Source: Moduliflexus sp964602655
GTDB lineage: Bacteria > Moduliflexota > Moduliflexia > Moduliflexales > Moduliflexaceae
Reading direction: 5' to 3'
Assembly (NCBI GenBank): GCA_964602655.1
Contig: CAZRSF010000055.1
Location: 1 to 42,410 of the forward strand
DNA: 42,410 nucleotides
A model generated the notes under the pieces. It did no database searches, was not told the DNA's origin, and was given only the letters and a program-made list of their open reading frames with translations. The position numbers were made by a program, and so were the translations under genes. Shown here in pieces: positions 1 to 8,470 of this stretch. Position 1 is the stretch's first letter, and every line of letters starts with the position of its first letter.

Positions 1-26
1 ATCTTTTCTGATCTTTCGTTCGTATT

Positions 27-44
27 ACGACGAACTGTCGTCGT
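27..44 (-). terminator. Weak hairpin after pheT
   Basis: A perfect 7-bp dyad (ACGACGA / TCGTCGT, 4-base loop) lies 12 bases past the pheT stop codon. It is placed where the operon terminator should be, but no T-run follows it on the minus strand, so intrinsic termination here is only a possibility. Confidence 0.3.
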
Positions 45-56
45 TCAATCCAATCT

Positions 57-2483
57 TTACCGCAAACGCGCCTGTAAACGCGCCTGTAATTCCTCAATCA
101 TACGATGATGAACCATTGTTACTTCTTCATCAGTCAATGTTTTCTCTGTCGAACGATAACGCAAAGAATACGTCAGGCTTACATGTCCCTCAGCAATCTG
201 TTGCCCGGCATACCGATCAAAAAGCACGACATGCTCTAATAACGGCTGACCGACTTCGACGATGACCGCCTCAAGTTCAGACGCCTGTACCGAGGTTGGA
301 ACGATCAGCGCAAGATCGCGATGTACTGCCGGAAATTTCGGCAGTGAGCAAAACTGTTTTCTTTCAATTGCATGTTTTGCCAGTGGGGCAATACGCACTT
401 CGAACACATATAATCGTTCCTGGTCAATATCAAATGCTTCCAGGACATTCGGATGAATCCGTCCGACAACCCCTATCGGCTCGTCAGCGACAAAGATTGT
501 TGCGGCTTCTCCAGGGTGAAGAAAAGGCACTTCATCCGTTCGACGAAATTCATACGACCGCAGATTTATGCGTGTGAGCATGATCTCAAGCAGTCCTTTG
601 ACATCATAAAAATCCACAGCTTCTTGCGACTGCGCCCACCCAACATCCATCCGCTGGCCGGTCAATACACCGCTGACCACATTTTTTTCCTCCGGCAGCG
701 GTTGGGATACATCATGTTGAATAAAAATCGTTCCGATTTCGAAGAGACGAATATTGGCGATTCTGTTGCTGAGATTGGAACGTACATTTTCCAAAAGCGA
801 CGAAATCGCTGTTGTTCGTAACACATCTTGTTCTGCGGTTAACGGATTCTTAATATTTACAAGTTTATCATAGGGATGAATATTGTCAATCCCTAATTTA
901 TGCAAATCTTTTTTATCAAAAAAACTATAATTGATTACTTCATGGCATCCCTGAGCAATCAGGCTTTCTCGAATCTGCTGTTCGATTTTCAGTTCAGGCG
1001 ATTGAACTTTGAGAGGGATTTCGCCGGATGGCAATGTCGTAGGAATCGTCTCGAATCCATGAATTCGTCCGATTTCTTCAATGAGATCAATTTCTCGTTC
1101 CACATCGGGTCTGAAGGATGGAACATCTACTGTCATGCCTTCGCCAGACCGCTCGACAATCTGAAAATCCAAAGAAGAAAGAATTCGGTGGGCAATTGTT
1201 GGCTCGATAAATACGCCCAGAATGTCAGTCATCCGAGAGAAACGAAGAGATACACGTCGAAGTGTTTCCTGGTGCGGAAAAATATCAAGAATCCCTTGCG
1301 CAACCTTGCCTCCTGCTAATTGCAGTATAAGTTGCGTCGCCCGTTTTACTGCGACATCGCATCCGAACAGATCGACCGTTCGTTCGAACCGATGGCTGGC
1401 TTCTGTCGCTAAACCTAATTTTTTCGAGGTTTTACGAATATTCGAGGGAGAAAACCGGGCGCTTTCCAAGAGGATGTCAGTTGTGGTATCGGAAACTTCG
1501 GAATTCAGACCGCCCATAATGCCAGCGATTCCAACATCACGAACCGCATCGGCTATCATTAACACCGTATTATCAAGCTGACGCTCCACGCCATCCAATG
1601 ACGTAAACGTCGAACCGAGTTGCGCAGTTTTGACGATAATTTTTTGTTCGTGAAGTTTGGCAAGGTCAAACGCGTGAAGCGGCTGCCCGAATTCTAACAT
1701 GACGTAATTAGTGACATCCACTACATTATTGATCGAGCGTACGCCGACGCTTTCAAGAGCGCGTTTCAGCCATAGTGGAGACGGAGCGATTTTCACTCCG
1801 GTCATTGCGCTGGCAGTATAACGATGACACAATTCCGGATTACGAATTTCGACAGAAGCGATCTTATTGATCGGTTGCCCTTCTTCAGGGTAGTCAATTG
1901 CTGGCGGAGTCAACGATAGATTCAGCAGGGTCGCAATTTCCCTGGCAACCCCGATATGGCTTAAGCAATCCCCACGATTCGGCGTCAATCCGATTTCAAT
2001 CACCGCGTCATCGTCATCAAGCCCTAATAGCGACGCAGAAATCGACTGGCCGACTTGAAGGTCAGGGGAGAGAAGCATAATACCGCGATGATCGTCGCTG
2101 ATACCTAACTCATCTTCAGCACAAATCATTCCGGCGGAAGGAACGCCGCGAATTGCCGCATCGCGGACAGTCAGACCATTCGGCAGTATCGCTCCAGGCA
2201 ATGCCACCGCAACTTTGACATGCGATTTCGTATTCGGAGCACCACAGACGATTGTACGTGCCGCGTTTTCACCGACATCCACTTGACAGACAAATAATGA
2301 TGAGGCGTCAGGATGCGGTTGAACATCTATAATTTCACCAACGACAACATGTTCAGGGATCGCATAACGAAGCGGTTCAATCCCATCCACTTCCAATCCT
2401 GCCATCGTCAAACGATGAGCAAGCTCTGCGACAGGAATTTGGCAATCTATATATTTGCGTAACCACCGATAACTAACTTTCAT
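57..2483 (-). CDS. pheT: Phenylalanine--tRNA ligase beta subunit
   Basis: Beta chain of the cytoplasmic alpha2beta2 enzyme that charges tRNA-Phe; it supplies tRNA recognition and editing of mischarged Tyr. At 808 residues it is close to the usual ~800. The order seen is: N-terminal region, EMAP-type tRNA-binding fold (about 40-150, with VVGEIIDVQPHPDA and VCGAPN), B3/B4 editing domain (about 210-390, with NVVDVTNYVM and GQPLHAFD), B5 domain (about 400-480), a catalytic-like core, and a C-terminal FDX-ACB anticodon-binding domain starting near LPKFPAVHRDLAL. The ATG start gives a normal N-terminus (MKVSYRWLRKYI). It lies 20 bases after pheS and closes the translation operon. Nothing looks damaged. 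Confidence 0.97.
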   Translation of the reverse strand: MKVSYRWLRKYIDCQIPVAELAHRLTMAGLEVDGIEPLRYAIPEHVVVGEIIDVQPHPDASSLFVCQVDVGENAARTIVCGAPNTKSHVKVAVALPGAILPNGLTVRDAAIRGVPSAGMICAEDELGISDDHRGIMLLSPDLQVGQSISASLLGLDDDDAVIEIGLTPNRGDCLSHIGVAREIATLLNLSLTPPAIDYPEEGQPINKIASVEIRNPELCHRYTASAMTGVKIAPSPLWLKRALESVGVRSINNVVDVTNYVMLEFGQPLHAFDLAKLHEQKIIVKTAQLGSTFTSLDGVERQLDNTVLMIADAVRDVGIAGIMGGLNSEVSDTTTDILLESARFSPSNIRKTSKKLGLATEASHRFERTVDLFGCDVAVKRATQLILQLAGGKVAQGILDIFPHQETLRRVSLRFSRMTDILGVFIEPTIAHRILSSLDFQIVERSGEGMTVDVPSFRPDVEREIDLIEEIGRIHGFETIPTTLPSGEIPLKVQSPELKIEQQIRESLIAQGCHEVINYSFFDKKDLHKLGIDNIHPYDKLVNIKNPLTAEQDVLRTTAISSLLENVRSNLSNRIANIRLFEIGTIFIQHDVSQPLPEEKNVVSGVLTGQRMDVGWAQSQEAVDFYDVKGLLEIMLTRINLRSYEFRRTDEVPFLHPGEAATIFVADEPIGVVGRIHPNVLEAFDIDQERLYVFEVRIAPLAKHAIERKQFCSLPKFPAVHRDLALIVPTSVQASELEAVIVEVGQPLLEHVVLFDRYAGQQIAEGHVSLTYSLRYRSTEKTLTDEEVTMVHHRMIEELQARLQARLR

Positions 2484-2503
2484 ACGTCTCGTCTATTCGC
2501 AGG

Positions 2504-3529
2504 TCAAAATTGCTCTAAAAAGCGGATGTCATTATCAAAAAAGAGCCGAATATCATCAATGCCATATTTGAGCATAGCGATGCGTTCAATCCCCATACCA
2601 AAAGCGTAACCGGTATATTTCTCCGGATCGTATTTCACAAAGTTGAATACATTGGGATCAATCATTCCAGAGCCCAACACTTCCAGCCATCCGGTCATCT
2701 TACAAACTCGACACCCCTTCCCTTTACACATTACGCAGGAAATATCAACCTCTGCACTTGGCTCTGTAAACGGAAAAAAACTCGGACGGAAACGGAGATT
2801 CGTGCCTTTGCCAAACATCTCGGAGACGAACAGGTAGAGTACGCCTTTCAAATCCGCCATTGTAATATGCGTATCCACGCAAAATCCTTCGATTTGATGA
2901 AACATCGGACTATGCGTAATATCAGCATCGTGACGGTAAACTTTGCCCGGGCAGATAAAGCGTACCGGCGGCGTCATTTTTTCCATCACTCGCGCCTGCA
3001 TGGGGGAGGTATGCGTCCGTAGCACCACGTCGTCACGGATAAAAAACGTATCTTGCATATCGCGCGACGGATGATCTTTAGGGAAATTGAGCGCTTCGAA
3101 GTTGTAATAATCGAGTTCGACTTCAGGTCCGTCAGCAATAGAAAACCCCAGGCCGGAAAAAATTTGTTGAATGTCTTCCATGACCTGAGTTAACGGATGT
3201 TTTGTTCCTATTGGAGAGCGACGCCCTGCCAGTGTCACATCTACGCGTTCGCACGCAAGTTTGCGTCGTTTTTCCCGCTCGGAGAGTTCTCGCTCTTTGC
3301 GATCATGCGCGTCTTGGAGCAGATTTTTGACATCATTAATCTGCTTGCCAACAAGAGGGCGCTGATCGGGGGAGAGACCGGAGAGCAGTTTCATCGCTTG
3401 CGAAAGCTCGCTTTTCTTGCCTAAATACTTGACGCGAATCCCAACAAGTTGCTCTTGTGTGGAAGCGGAAAGTAATTCCTGCTCTGCGGTCGCCTGAATA
3501 GAATCTAAGTGTTGAAGAATGTCGTCCAT
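2504..3529 (-). CDS. pheS: Phenylalanine--tRNA ligase alpha subunit
   Basis: Catalytic alpha chain of PheRS, which activates Phe and transfers it to tRNA-Phe in partnership with PheT. Its 341 residues are typical for a bacterial PheS. An N-terminal coiled-coil arm (about 1-90, rich in Lys/Glu) is followed by the class II synthetase core. Motif 2 is seen at KVYRHDADITHSPMFHQIEG and motif 3 near the end at GYAFGMGIERIAMLKYGI. The C-terminal LFFDNDIRFLEQF is the usual PheS ending. A Cys pair set (CVMCKGKGCRVC) sits in the insert common to bacterial forms. The ATG is 14 bases after the rplT stop and has no clear Shine-Dalgarno site, which suggests coupling to upstream translation. Confidence 0.97.
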   Translation of the reverse strand: MDDILQHLDSIQATAEQELLSASTQEQLVGIRVKYLGKKSELSQAMKLLSGLSPDQRPLVGKQINDVKNLLQDAHDRKERELSEREKRRKLACERVDVTLAGRRSPIGTKHPLTQVMEDIQQIFSGLGFSIADGPEVELDYYNFEALNFPKDHPSRDMQDTFFIRDDVVLRTHTSPMQARVMEKMTPPVRFICPGKVYRHDADITHSPMFHQIEGFCVDTHITMADLKGVLYLFVSEMFGKGTNLRFRPSFFPFTEPSAEVDISCVMCKGKGCRVCKMTGWLEVLGSGMIDPNVFNFVKYDPEKYTGYAFGMGIERIAMLKYGIDDIRLFFDNDIRFLEQF

Positions 3530-3543
3530 TGATTGCAGAAAGA

Positions 3544-3924
3544 TCAGGCGGTTTGCACTTCTGGCACAGAGCCTGCCAAAGCATTCTTCGCCGTTTCAAC
3601 TAATTGAGCGAATGCATTGATGTCTTCCATCGCTAAATGTGCGAGAACTCTCCGATCCAACATCACGTTCGCCTTCTGCAAGCCATTCATAAACTGACTG
3701 TATGACATTCCATATTCACGAGCGGCAGCATTGATACGGACAATCCATACTCTCCGAAAATCGCGTTTGCGACGTCTGCGGTCGCGATATGAGTACGTTA
3801 ATGCTTTAATAACGGCATTTTTGGCTGTGCGAAAAAGTTTGCCACGGCCTCCGCGATAGCCTTTAGCGAGCTCTAATATCTTTTTTCTTCGCTTTCTTGC
3901 GACATTTCCACCTTTTACTCTCAT
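3544..3924 (-). CDS. rplT: 50S ribosomal protein L20
   Basis: Primary rRNA-binding protein of the large subunit, needed early in 50S assembly. In other bacteria L20 also represses the infC-rpmI-rplT mRNA. The 126-residue product begins MRVKGGNVARKRRKKILE and continues with AKGYRGGRGKLFRTAK and YRDRRRRKRDFRRVWI, the strongly basic L20 signature. The C-terminus (VPEVQTA) is slightly longer than the usual ~118 residues. The gene sits 73 bases after rpmI in the conserved infC-rpmI-rplT order. That spacer could hold an L20-binding site, but I did not find a convincing mimic of the 23S site. Confidence 0.97.
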   Translation of the reverse strand: MRVKGGNVARKRRKKILELAKGYRGGRGKLFRTAKNAVIKALTYSYRDRRRRKRDFRRVWIVRINAAAREYGMSYSQFMNGLQKANVMLDRRVLAHLAMEDINAFAQLVETAKNALAGSVPEVQTA

Positions 3925-3997
3925 AATTCTCTACCCTTCTATTCTCTTAAATTTATTGATCACTGAAGTGTGTTAATAATATGAAAAAATTGCTTTC

Positions 3998-4195
3998 CTA
4001 TAAATACGGGAGCTGACGTTTGATCCGTCTCATATCAGACGTCGAGACAAGCGAGCCTGTGCGTAGCTGACGTTTCCGCTTCGGCGACTTTGACGTAAGA
4101 ATATGTTGTGAATACGCTTTATTGCGTTTGATTTTGCCGGTCGCAGTTTTACGAAACCGCTTTGCTGCTGATTTATTGGTTTTCATTTTATTCAT
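3998..4195 (-). CDS. rpmI: 50S ribosomal protein L35
   Basis: Small basic large-subunit protein of 65 residues, the normal family length. The sequence MNKMKTNKSAAKRFRKTATG and the following KRNKAYSQHILTSKSPKRKRQLR match the L35 pattern, as does the C-terminal RRIKRQLPYL. The ATG at 4195 is preceded by a good Shine-Dalgarno sequence (AGGAGAG, about nine bases away), which supports this start over the internal Met4. It lies between infC (44 bases upstream) and rplT. Confidence 0.97.
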   Translation of the reverse strand: MNKMKTNKSAAKRFRKTATGKIKRNKAYSQHILTSKSPKRKRQLRTGSLVSTSDMRRIKRQLPYL

Positions 4196-4239
4196 AATTA
4201 TTCTCTCCTACAAAGCCAAAAACATCTATTTACTTGTTT

Positions 4240-4848
4240 TCACGCTTCGTTTGTTGGTTCTTTCTCTTGCAAAGGTTCAATCTTCGTCTGCTTCGGACTT
4301 TTTGGAGACTTAGCAGTCAAAATTGCCATTAAATTTCGGCCTTCCATTTTAGGAGCGGCCTCAACCTCTCCAATCTCTTTCGCGTCTTCAATAAATCGGG
4401 CCAACAATCTTTCCCCAATATCCCGGTGAACAATTTCTCGGCCTCGAAAAACAATCGTTAATTTGGCCTTATCACCGTCTTCAAGAAATCGCATCACATG
4501 CTTGAGCTTGAATTGATAGTCATGTTCATCAATCTTTGGACGAACTTTGACCTCTTTGATTTGTACAACCGCCTGTTTTTTCTTCGCATCATGCGCCCGT
4601 TTTTGCTGCTGATAGCGAAACTTGCCATAATCCATCAACTTACAGACTGGCGGGTCGGCGTTCGGCGAAACTTCAACCAAATCCAATGTCAATGCTTCGG
4701 CTCTTTGTAACGCCTCTTGAATAGAAATCACGCCGAGTTGTTCGCCCTCTAACCCGATCACCCGAACTTGAGGCACACGAATCTGCTCGTTGATTCTATT
4801 GTCGTTCTGCGTAGATTTACTCGGTGGTATAAATTTTTTTCGTCTCAC
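4240..4848 (-). CDS. infC: Translation initiation factor IF-3
   Basis: IF-3 binds the 30S subunit, keeps subunits apart and checks the start codon. The N-domain is clear (NRINEQIRVPQVRVIGLEGEQLGV), as are the linker (VCKLMDYGKFRYQQQKR) and the C-domain (VKVRPKIDEHDYQFKLKHVMRFLEDGDKAKLTIVFRGRE, interrupted here only by quoting limits). At 202 residues it is somewhat longer than the usual ~180, with a Lys/Pro/Glu-rich tail. The best start is GTG at 4846-4848; infC in many bacteria uses a rare start codon as part of IF-3 autoregulation. The GTG directly follows the thrS TGA stop and is in the same reading frame. A GGATGA inside the end of thrS may serve as the ribosome-binding site. Confidence 0.95.
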   Translation of the reverse strand: MRRKKFIPPSKSTQNDNRINEQIRVPQVRVIGLEGEQLGVISIQEALQRAEALTLDLVEVSPNADPPVCKLMDYGKFRYQQQKRAHDAKKKQAVVQIKEVKVRPKIDEHDYQFKLKHVMRFLEDGDKAKLTIVFRGREIVHRDIGERLLARFIEDAKEIGEVEAAPKMEGRNLMAILTAKSPKSPKQTKIEPLQEKEPTNEA

Positions 4849-6762
4849 TCAATGCACTTCATCCGACAACTGACAGAACAACTGTTCAATTGTCAGCGAG
4901 CCTACGTCGCCCTTGCGTCTATGGCGTAAAGAGACGGTCTGTTCTGCCACTTCTTTATCGCCGATAATTAACATATATGGCACTTGTTCAATCTGAGCCA
5001 CTCTGATTTTTTGTCCGATTTTTTCCTCTCGCGCATCAACTACAGCACGATATTTTTGCTGGCGAAGCGCACCAGCAACTTGATTCGCATAATCAATATG
5101 CCGATCTCCGATCGGCAATATTTTTACTTGCACCGGCGCAAGCCAGAGTGGAAATGCGCCAGCATAATGCTCGATCAATGCGCCTGTAAAACGCTCCATC
5201 GAACCAAGTACTGTGCGATGCACCATGTACGCATAATGTTTTTTGCCATCTTCGCCAATATACGTCACATCAAAACGAGAAGGAAGATTAAAATCGAATT
5301 GGGTAGTCGGTCCCTGCCAACCACGTCCGAGCGCATCAATCAATTTCGTATCAATTTTAGGCCCATAAAAAACTGCTTCGCCTTCCATTCGTTTATATGG
5401 TAAGCCTTTATGCTTGAGCGCTTCAATCAAGGCTTCTTCTGCGCGATCCCATTGTTCATCCGTTCCGGCGTATTTCTGTTTATTTTGCGGGTCACGCACG
5501 CTTAATTCGACTTTATAGTTCTCAAACCCAAAGGTTTTCAGCATATACTCAGTCAAATCGAGTACGCCGATAATTTCGCCGACCAACTGATCCGGCGTAC
5601 AAAAGATATGCGCGTCATCTTGCGTAAACCCACGAACCCGCAACATGCCATGCAATGTGCCGGAGCGTTCATACCTATACACCGTCCCTAATTCAGCAAA
5701 CCGCACAGGCAGATCGCGATAACTGCGAAGCTGACTTTGGTAGATAAGAATATGCCCTGGACAGTTCATCGGCTTCAATACGTATTCTTCGTTGTCAATC
5801 CCCAACGTGTACATATTTTCCCGATAAAAATCATAATGCCCGGAGGTACGCCACAAATCAGAGTGTGCAATATGTGGTGTCGTCACCAATTCATAACCAC
5901 GTTCGACATGCACATCTTTCCAAAAATCTTCGATGACGCGCCGAATAATCGCACCTTTCGGATGCCAATAGATGAGACCAGCACCGACGTCCTGATGGAT
6001 ACTGAATAAATCAAGGTCTTTCCCTAATTTACGATGATCTCGACGTTTGGCTTCCTCTAATTTTTCGAGATGAGCATTCAATTCTTTTTGGGAAGGGAAC
6101 GATGTGCCGTAAATCCTTTGCAGCATGCGATTTCGTTCATCGCCGCGCCAATAAGCTCCGGCGATCGTCAGAAGCTTAAAGGCTTTGATTTTTCCTGTTG
6201 ACGGCAGATGTGGCCCGCGACACAGATCAACAAAACCACCTAACTGATATTCGGAAATTTTTTCGCCATCAGGAATGCCGTTCAGAATTTCAACTTTATA
6301 TGATTCTCCCTGCTCTTGGAAGAATCGAATCGCCTCTTCTTTGGAGACCTCTTTGCGTACATAGGGCAGGTCGGATTTCACCAACTCCGCCATCTTCTGT
6401 TCGATTTTTTCGAGGTCTTCAGGTGTAAATGGGCGCTCAACATCAAAATCGTAATAAAACCCATCTTCAATAGATGGCCCAATCGTCACTTTCGCTGTCG
6501 GAAATAACGACTTAACGGCTAAAGCCATTAAATGCGACGTGCTATGGCGATAAATCTCCGCGCCTTCCTCAGAAGCAAAGGTAAGAATTTCAATCGCGCA
6601 ATCGCGCAAAATCGGCATAGACAAATCAACTGAAATGCCATCAACTTTAGCCGCCAATGCGTCTTTCCCTAAACGCTGACTGATCTTCGAGGCGAACTGC
6701 GCAACTGTTATCCCTGACTCTACTTGCTGATGAGAGCCATCAGGAAGTGTAACCTGTAACAT
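4849..6762 (-). CDS. thrS: Threonine--tRNA ligase
   Basis: Charges tRNA-Thr in the cytoplasm and edits Ser-tRNA-Thr. The order is a TGS domain (about 1-62), the editing domain with HSTSH (His73 and His77) and the C...H pair in DLCRGPH (Cys181, His185), the class II core with MNCPGH (zinc ligand Cys334) and DDAHIF (His385), and the anticodon-binding domain over the last ~100 residues. I chose the ATG at 6762 (637 residues, MLQVTLPDGS) over the TTG at 6774. It has GAAGAA upstream, gives the usual N-terminus, and puts the zinc ligands at the E. coli numbers. infC starts on the very next base after the stop codon. Confidence 0.96.
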   Translation of the reverse strand: MLQVTLPDGSHQQVESGITVAQFASKISQRLGKDALAAKVDGISVDLSMPILRDCAIEILTFASEEGAEIYRHSTSHLMALAVKSLFPTAKVTIGPSIEDGFYYDFDVERPFTPEDLEKIEQKMAELVKSDLPYVRKEVSKEEAIRFFQEQGESYKVEILNGIPDGEKISEYQLGGFVDLCRGPHLPSTGKIKAFKLLTIAGAYWRGDERNRMLQRIYGTSFPSQKELNAHLEKLEEAKRRDHRKLGKDLDLFSIHQDVGAGLIYWHPKGAIIRRVIEDFWKDVHVERGYELVTTPHIAHSDLWRTSGHYDFYRENMYTLGIDNEEYVLKPMNCPGHILIYQSQLRSYRDLPVRFAELGTVYRYERSGTLHGMLRVRGFTQDDAHIFCTPDQLVGEIIGVLDLTEYMLKTFGFENYKVELSVRDPQNKQKYAGTDEQWDRAEEALIEALKHKGLPYKRMEGEAVFYGPKIDTKLIDALGRGWQGPTTQFDFNLPSRFDVTYIGEDGKKHYAYMVHRTVLGSMERFTGALIEHYAGAFPLWLAPVQVKILPIGDRHIDYANQVAGALRQQKYRAVVDAREEKIGQKIRVAQIEQVPYMLIIGDKEVAEQTVSLRHRRKGDVGSLTIEQLFCQLSDEVH

Positions 6763-6793
6763 AGATTTCTTCAATCACAAGTCAAAAAAATAA

Positions 6794-6866
6794 TAGGCAC
6801 GGGCGGTCTCGAACCGCCGACCTCTACCGTGTCAAGGTAGCGTTCTAACCCCTGAACTACGTGCCT
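6794..6866 (-). tRNA. tRNA-Val (anticodon GAC)
   Basis: A full cloverleaf folds on the minus strand. The 7-bp acceptor is AGGCACG/CGTGCCT with discriminator A. The D arm contains AGGGGTTAGAA. The anticodon arm is CTACC-TTGACAC-GGTAG, giving anticodon GAC for Val. The T arm is GGCGG-TTCGAGA-CCGCC. The length is 73 bases and CCA is not encoded; an AT-rich stretch follows. The 3' end lies only about 31 bases before the thrS ATG on the same strand, so tRNA and thrS mRNA are probably cut from one transcript. Confidence 0.95.
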
Positions 6867-6917
6867 ATATCTTTGTAACTTCACGAAAGTATTGATGTCT
6901 GTTGTAATGTGTAGGTG

Positions 6918-6947
6918 ACACTACGTAGCACAGGGGAAACTTGTCAA
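6918..6947 (-). promoter_or_regulatory. Candidate promoter for tRNA-Val/thrS operon
   Basis: The minus strand shows a perfect -35 TTGACA (6942-6947) and, 18 bases on, a poor -10 TAGTGT (6918-6923). This would start transcripts about 45 bases before the tRNA. The -35 is good and the -10 weak, so the call is tentative. An AT-rich 9-bp hairpin (6946-6972) lies next to it. Confidence 0.35.
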
Positions 6948-7003
6948 GAGAAAAGTATCGAAATTTTCTCTTCTCACGATCTTCACGGAATCGAAAATAT
7001 CTC

Positions 7004-7031
7004 TTGACACTATTTCCTTTTTGCCGATGAT
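7004..7031 (+). promoter_or_regulatory. Candidate promoter for the ybjN-like/pspA pair
   Basis: The -35 TTGACA (7004-7009) is followed after 16 bases by GATGAT (7026-7031), about 80 bases before the first gene. No sigma-54 (-24 GG / -12 GC) element is visible, unlike the enterobacterial psp operon. Confidence 0.35.
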
Positions 7032-7109
7032 AGGTAGTGTACAGGTTGTTTTGTCGTGACGTACAATAGATTCGAAGGTTATCGTTTGTTTCCGAAGGGA
7101 GGCTATACT

Positions 7110-7496
7110 ATGGTAACACAGCATGACATTGAGATTTATTTGGATGATTGCGGATGTCCGTTCGAAGTTGTAAGTGAAGGCATTTGGCGTGTCGAATCGC
7201 CCGATAATAACGTCAACAATATTATAATGAGTCTTCAAGCCCCGATCTTAGTGTTGAGGGTCAATCTGATGAACGTGCCTGCCAAGAATCGTGAGGCGTT
7301 TTATCAGCGCTTGTTGAACTTGAACGCGATGGAAATTGCGCATGGAGCGTTTGGCGTTGAAAACGATACCGTCATGTTGATTGATACTTTGCAAATCGAA
7401 AATCTTGATCGAAACGAATTGCAAGCTTCGATTGATTCGCTTGGCTTTGCGGTCGCTCAGTATTACCCTGAGCTAAAAGCCTATGTGGAGAACTAA
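7110..7496 (+). CDS. YbjN/CesT-like small protein next to PspA
   Basis: A 128-residue soluble acidic protein with no signal peptide or membrane segment. The alternating alpha/beta pattern (IEIYLDDCGCPFEVVSEGIW, then ILVLRVNLMNVP, then GVENDTVMLIDTLQ, then a final helix ending in YPELKAYVEN) resembles the YbjN / type III secretion chaperone (CesT-Tir) fold. That assignment is by pattern only. I chose the ATG at 7110 because GGGAGG lies eight bases upstream; the longer reading frame from 7056 has no ribosome-binding site. It precedes pspA by 49 bases on the same strand, and small partner proteins beside PspA are common. An adaptor or chaperone role in membrane-stress sensing is inferred. Confidence 0.55.
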   Translation: MVTQHDIEIYLDDCGCPFEVVSEGIWRVESPDNNVNNIIMSLQAPILVLRVNLMNVPAKNREAFYQRLLNLNAMEIAHGAFGVENDTVMLIDTLQIENLDRNELQASIDSLGFAVAQYYPELKAYVEN

Positions 7497-7545
7497 GTCT
7501 CGAGTATAACTACCATTGACCTTTTACTCAAAAGGAGGATGTCTT

Positions 7546-8211
7546 ATGGGTATCTTTAGCAGAATGTCGGATATTTTTAAGGCGAATATCAACGATCTGA
7601 TTGATAAGTCAGAGGATCCTGCCAAACTGATGGATCAGATGGTTCGCGAAATGCAGGAAAACTTACAAGAGGCGAAGATCCAGGTGGCAAAGGCAATCGC
7701 TGATGAAAAGAAATTACATCAGCAGGTGAAGCAGAACGAACTGCAATCCCAAAATTGGGAAAGCAAGGCAATGTTGGCACTGAAAAAAGGGGAAGAAAAT
7801 CTGGCGAAAGAGGCGTTAAAGCAGAAAAAGTCGTATGACGGGCTGGTTGGCTCCGTGAAAACGCAATGGGAAGAGCAGAACGCGCTGTCGTCCAAACTGA
7901 AAGATAATCTCAGAGCCTTAGAAGCCAAAATTGACGAAGCTCGCCGCAAAAAAGAAATTCTGATCGCCCGCCAGAAACGCGCTGAGGCACAGAAAAAGAT
8001 TCATGAGGTTATGACCGGATTGTCCGATAATAGCGCGTTTGCTAACTTTGACCGTATGGAACGCAAAGTCATGGAAATCGAAGCGCAGGCCGATGCCGCA
8101 GTCGAATTGGAAGTTCATTCGCTGGACGATCAGTTCAAAGCGTTAGAAGCCGGGGCAGATGTGGACGATGAACTTGCCGCATTGAAGGCAAAAATGAGTT
8201 TGACTGCGTGA
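7546..8211 (+). CDS. pspA: PspA/IM30 family membrane-stress protein
   Basis: Peripheral inner-membrane protein of the ESCRT-III-like PspA/Vipp1 family, which assembles on damaged membranes and limits proton leakage. The 221 residues begin MGIFSRMSDIFKANINDLID and continue DPAKLMDQMVREM, the family's N-terminal amphipathic helix and first coiled-coil segment. A long charged coiled coil follows (about 25-190), and the protein ends with a short acidic helix. The ATG at 7546 has an ideal AAAGGAGG seven bases upstream; the longer frame from 7516 would run through that site. It is probably co-transcribed with the YbjN-like gene. A strong terminator follows, so these two genes form a closed unit. 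No pspF or pspBC is seen. Confidence 0.9.
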   Translation: MGIFSRMSDIFKANINDLIDKSEDPAKLMDQMVREMQENLQEAKIQVAKAIADEKKLHQQVKQNELQSQNWESKAMLALKKGEENLAKEALKQKKSYDGLVGSVKTQWEEQNALSSKLKDNLRALEAKIDEARRKKEILIARQKRAEAQKKIHEVMTGLSDNSAFANFDRMERKVMEIEAQADAAVELEVHSLDDQFKALEAGADVDDELAALKAKMSLTA

Positions 8212-8238
8212 AACGGTCAGTTGACAAAGACTCCAGGA

Positions 8239-8277
8239 AGGTTGCCTATCGGCTCGATAGGCAACCTCTTTTTCTTT
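8239..8277 (+). terminator. Strong intrinsic terminator after pspA
   Basis: A perfect 13-bp stem (AGGTTGCCTATCG / CGATAGGCAACCT) with a 3-base loop is followed by CTTTTTCTTT. This is the most typical Rho-independent terminator in the window. Confidence 0.92.
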
Positions 8278-8345
8278 GATGGCAAGCAGAATGCCATGCG
8301 ATTCTTGCCGCCGCCAAAAAATCTTTCCTCATGTCATGAAGATTC

Positions 8346-8374
8346 TTGACAGAAACCTTGTGACGAACCACATT
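8346..8374 (+). promoter_or_regulatory. Possible promoter for map
   Basis: A perfect TTGACA (8346-8351) is followed after 17 bases by CACATT (3 of 6 matches to the -10 consensus), about 97 bases before the map start. The -10 is weak. Confidence 0.3.
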
Positions 8375-8470
8375 CACCGTTGATGAAGAATGCTCTCTTT
8401 ACTTTTGATGCTCAGGGGAGACTGACAGATCGTCGCATGGCGATGATGCGCAGCAAAGAAGACAAGATTT

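Noticed and set aside
6946..6972. AT-rich hairpin AAGAGAAAA/TTTTCTCTT as a defined operator
   Set aside because: It lies by the divergent promoters, but nothing links it to a known regulator; low-complexity sequence could give it by chance.
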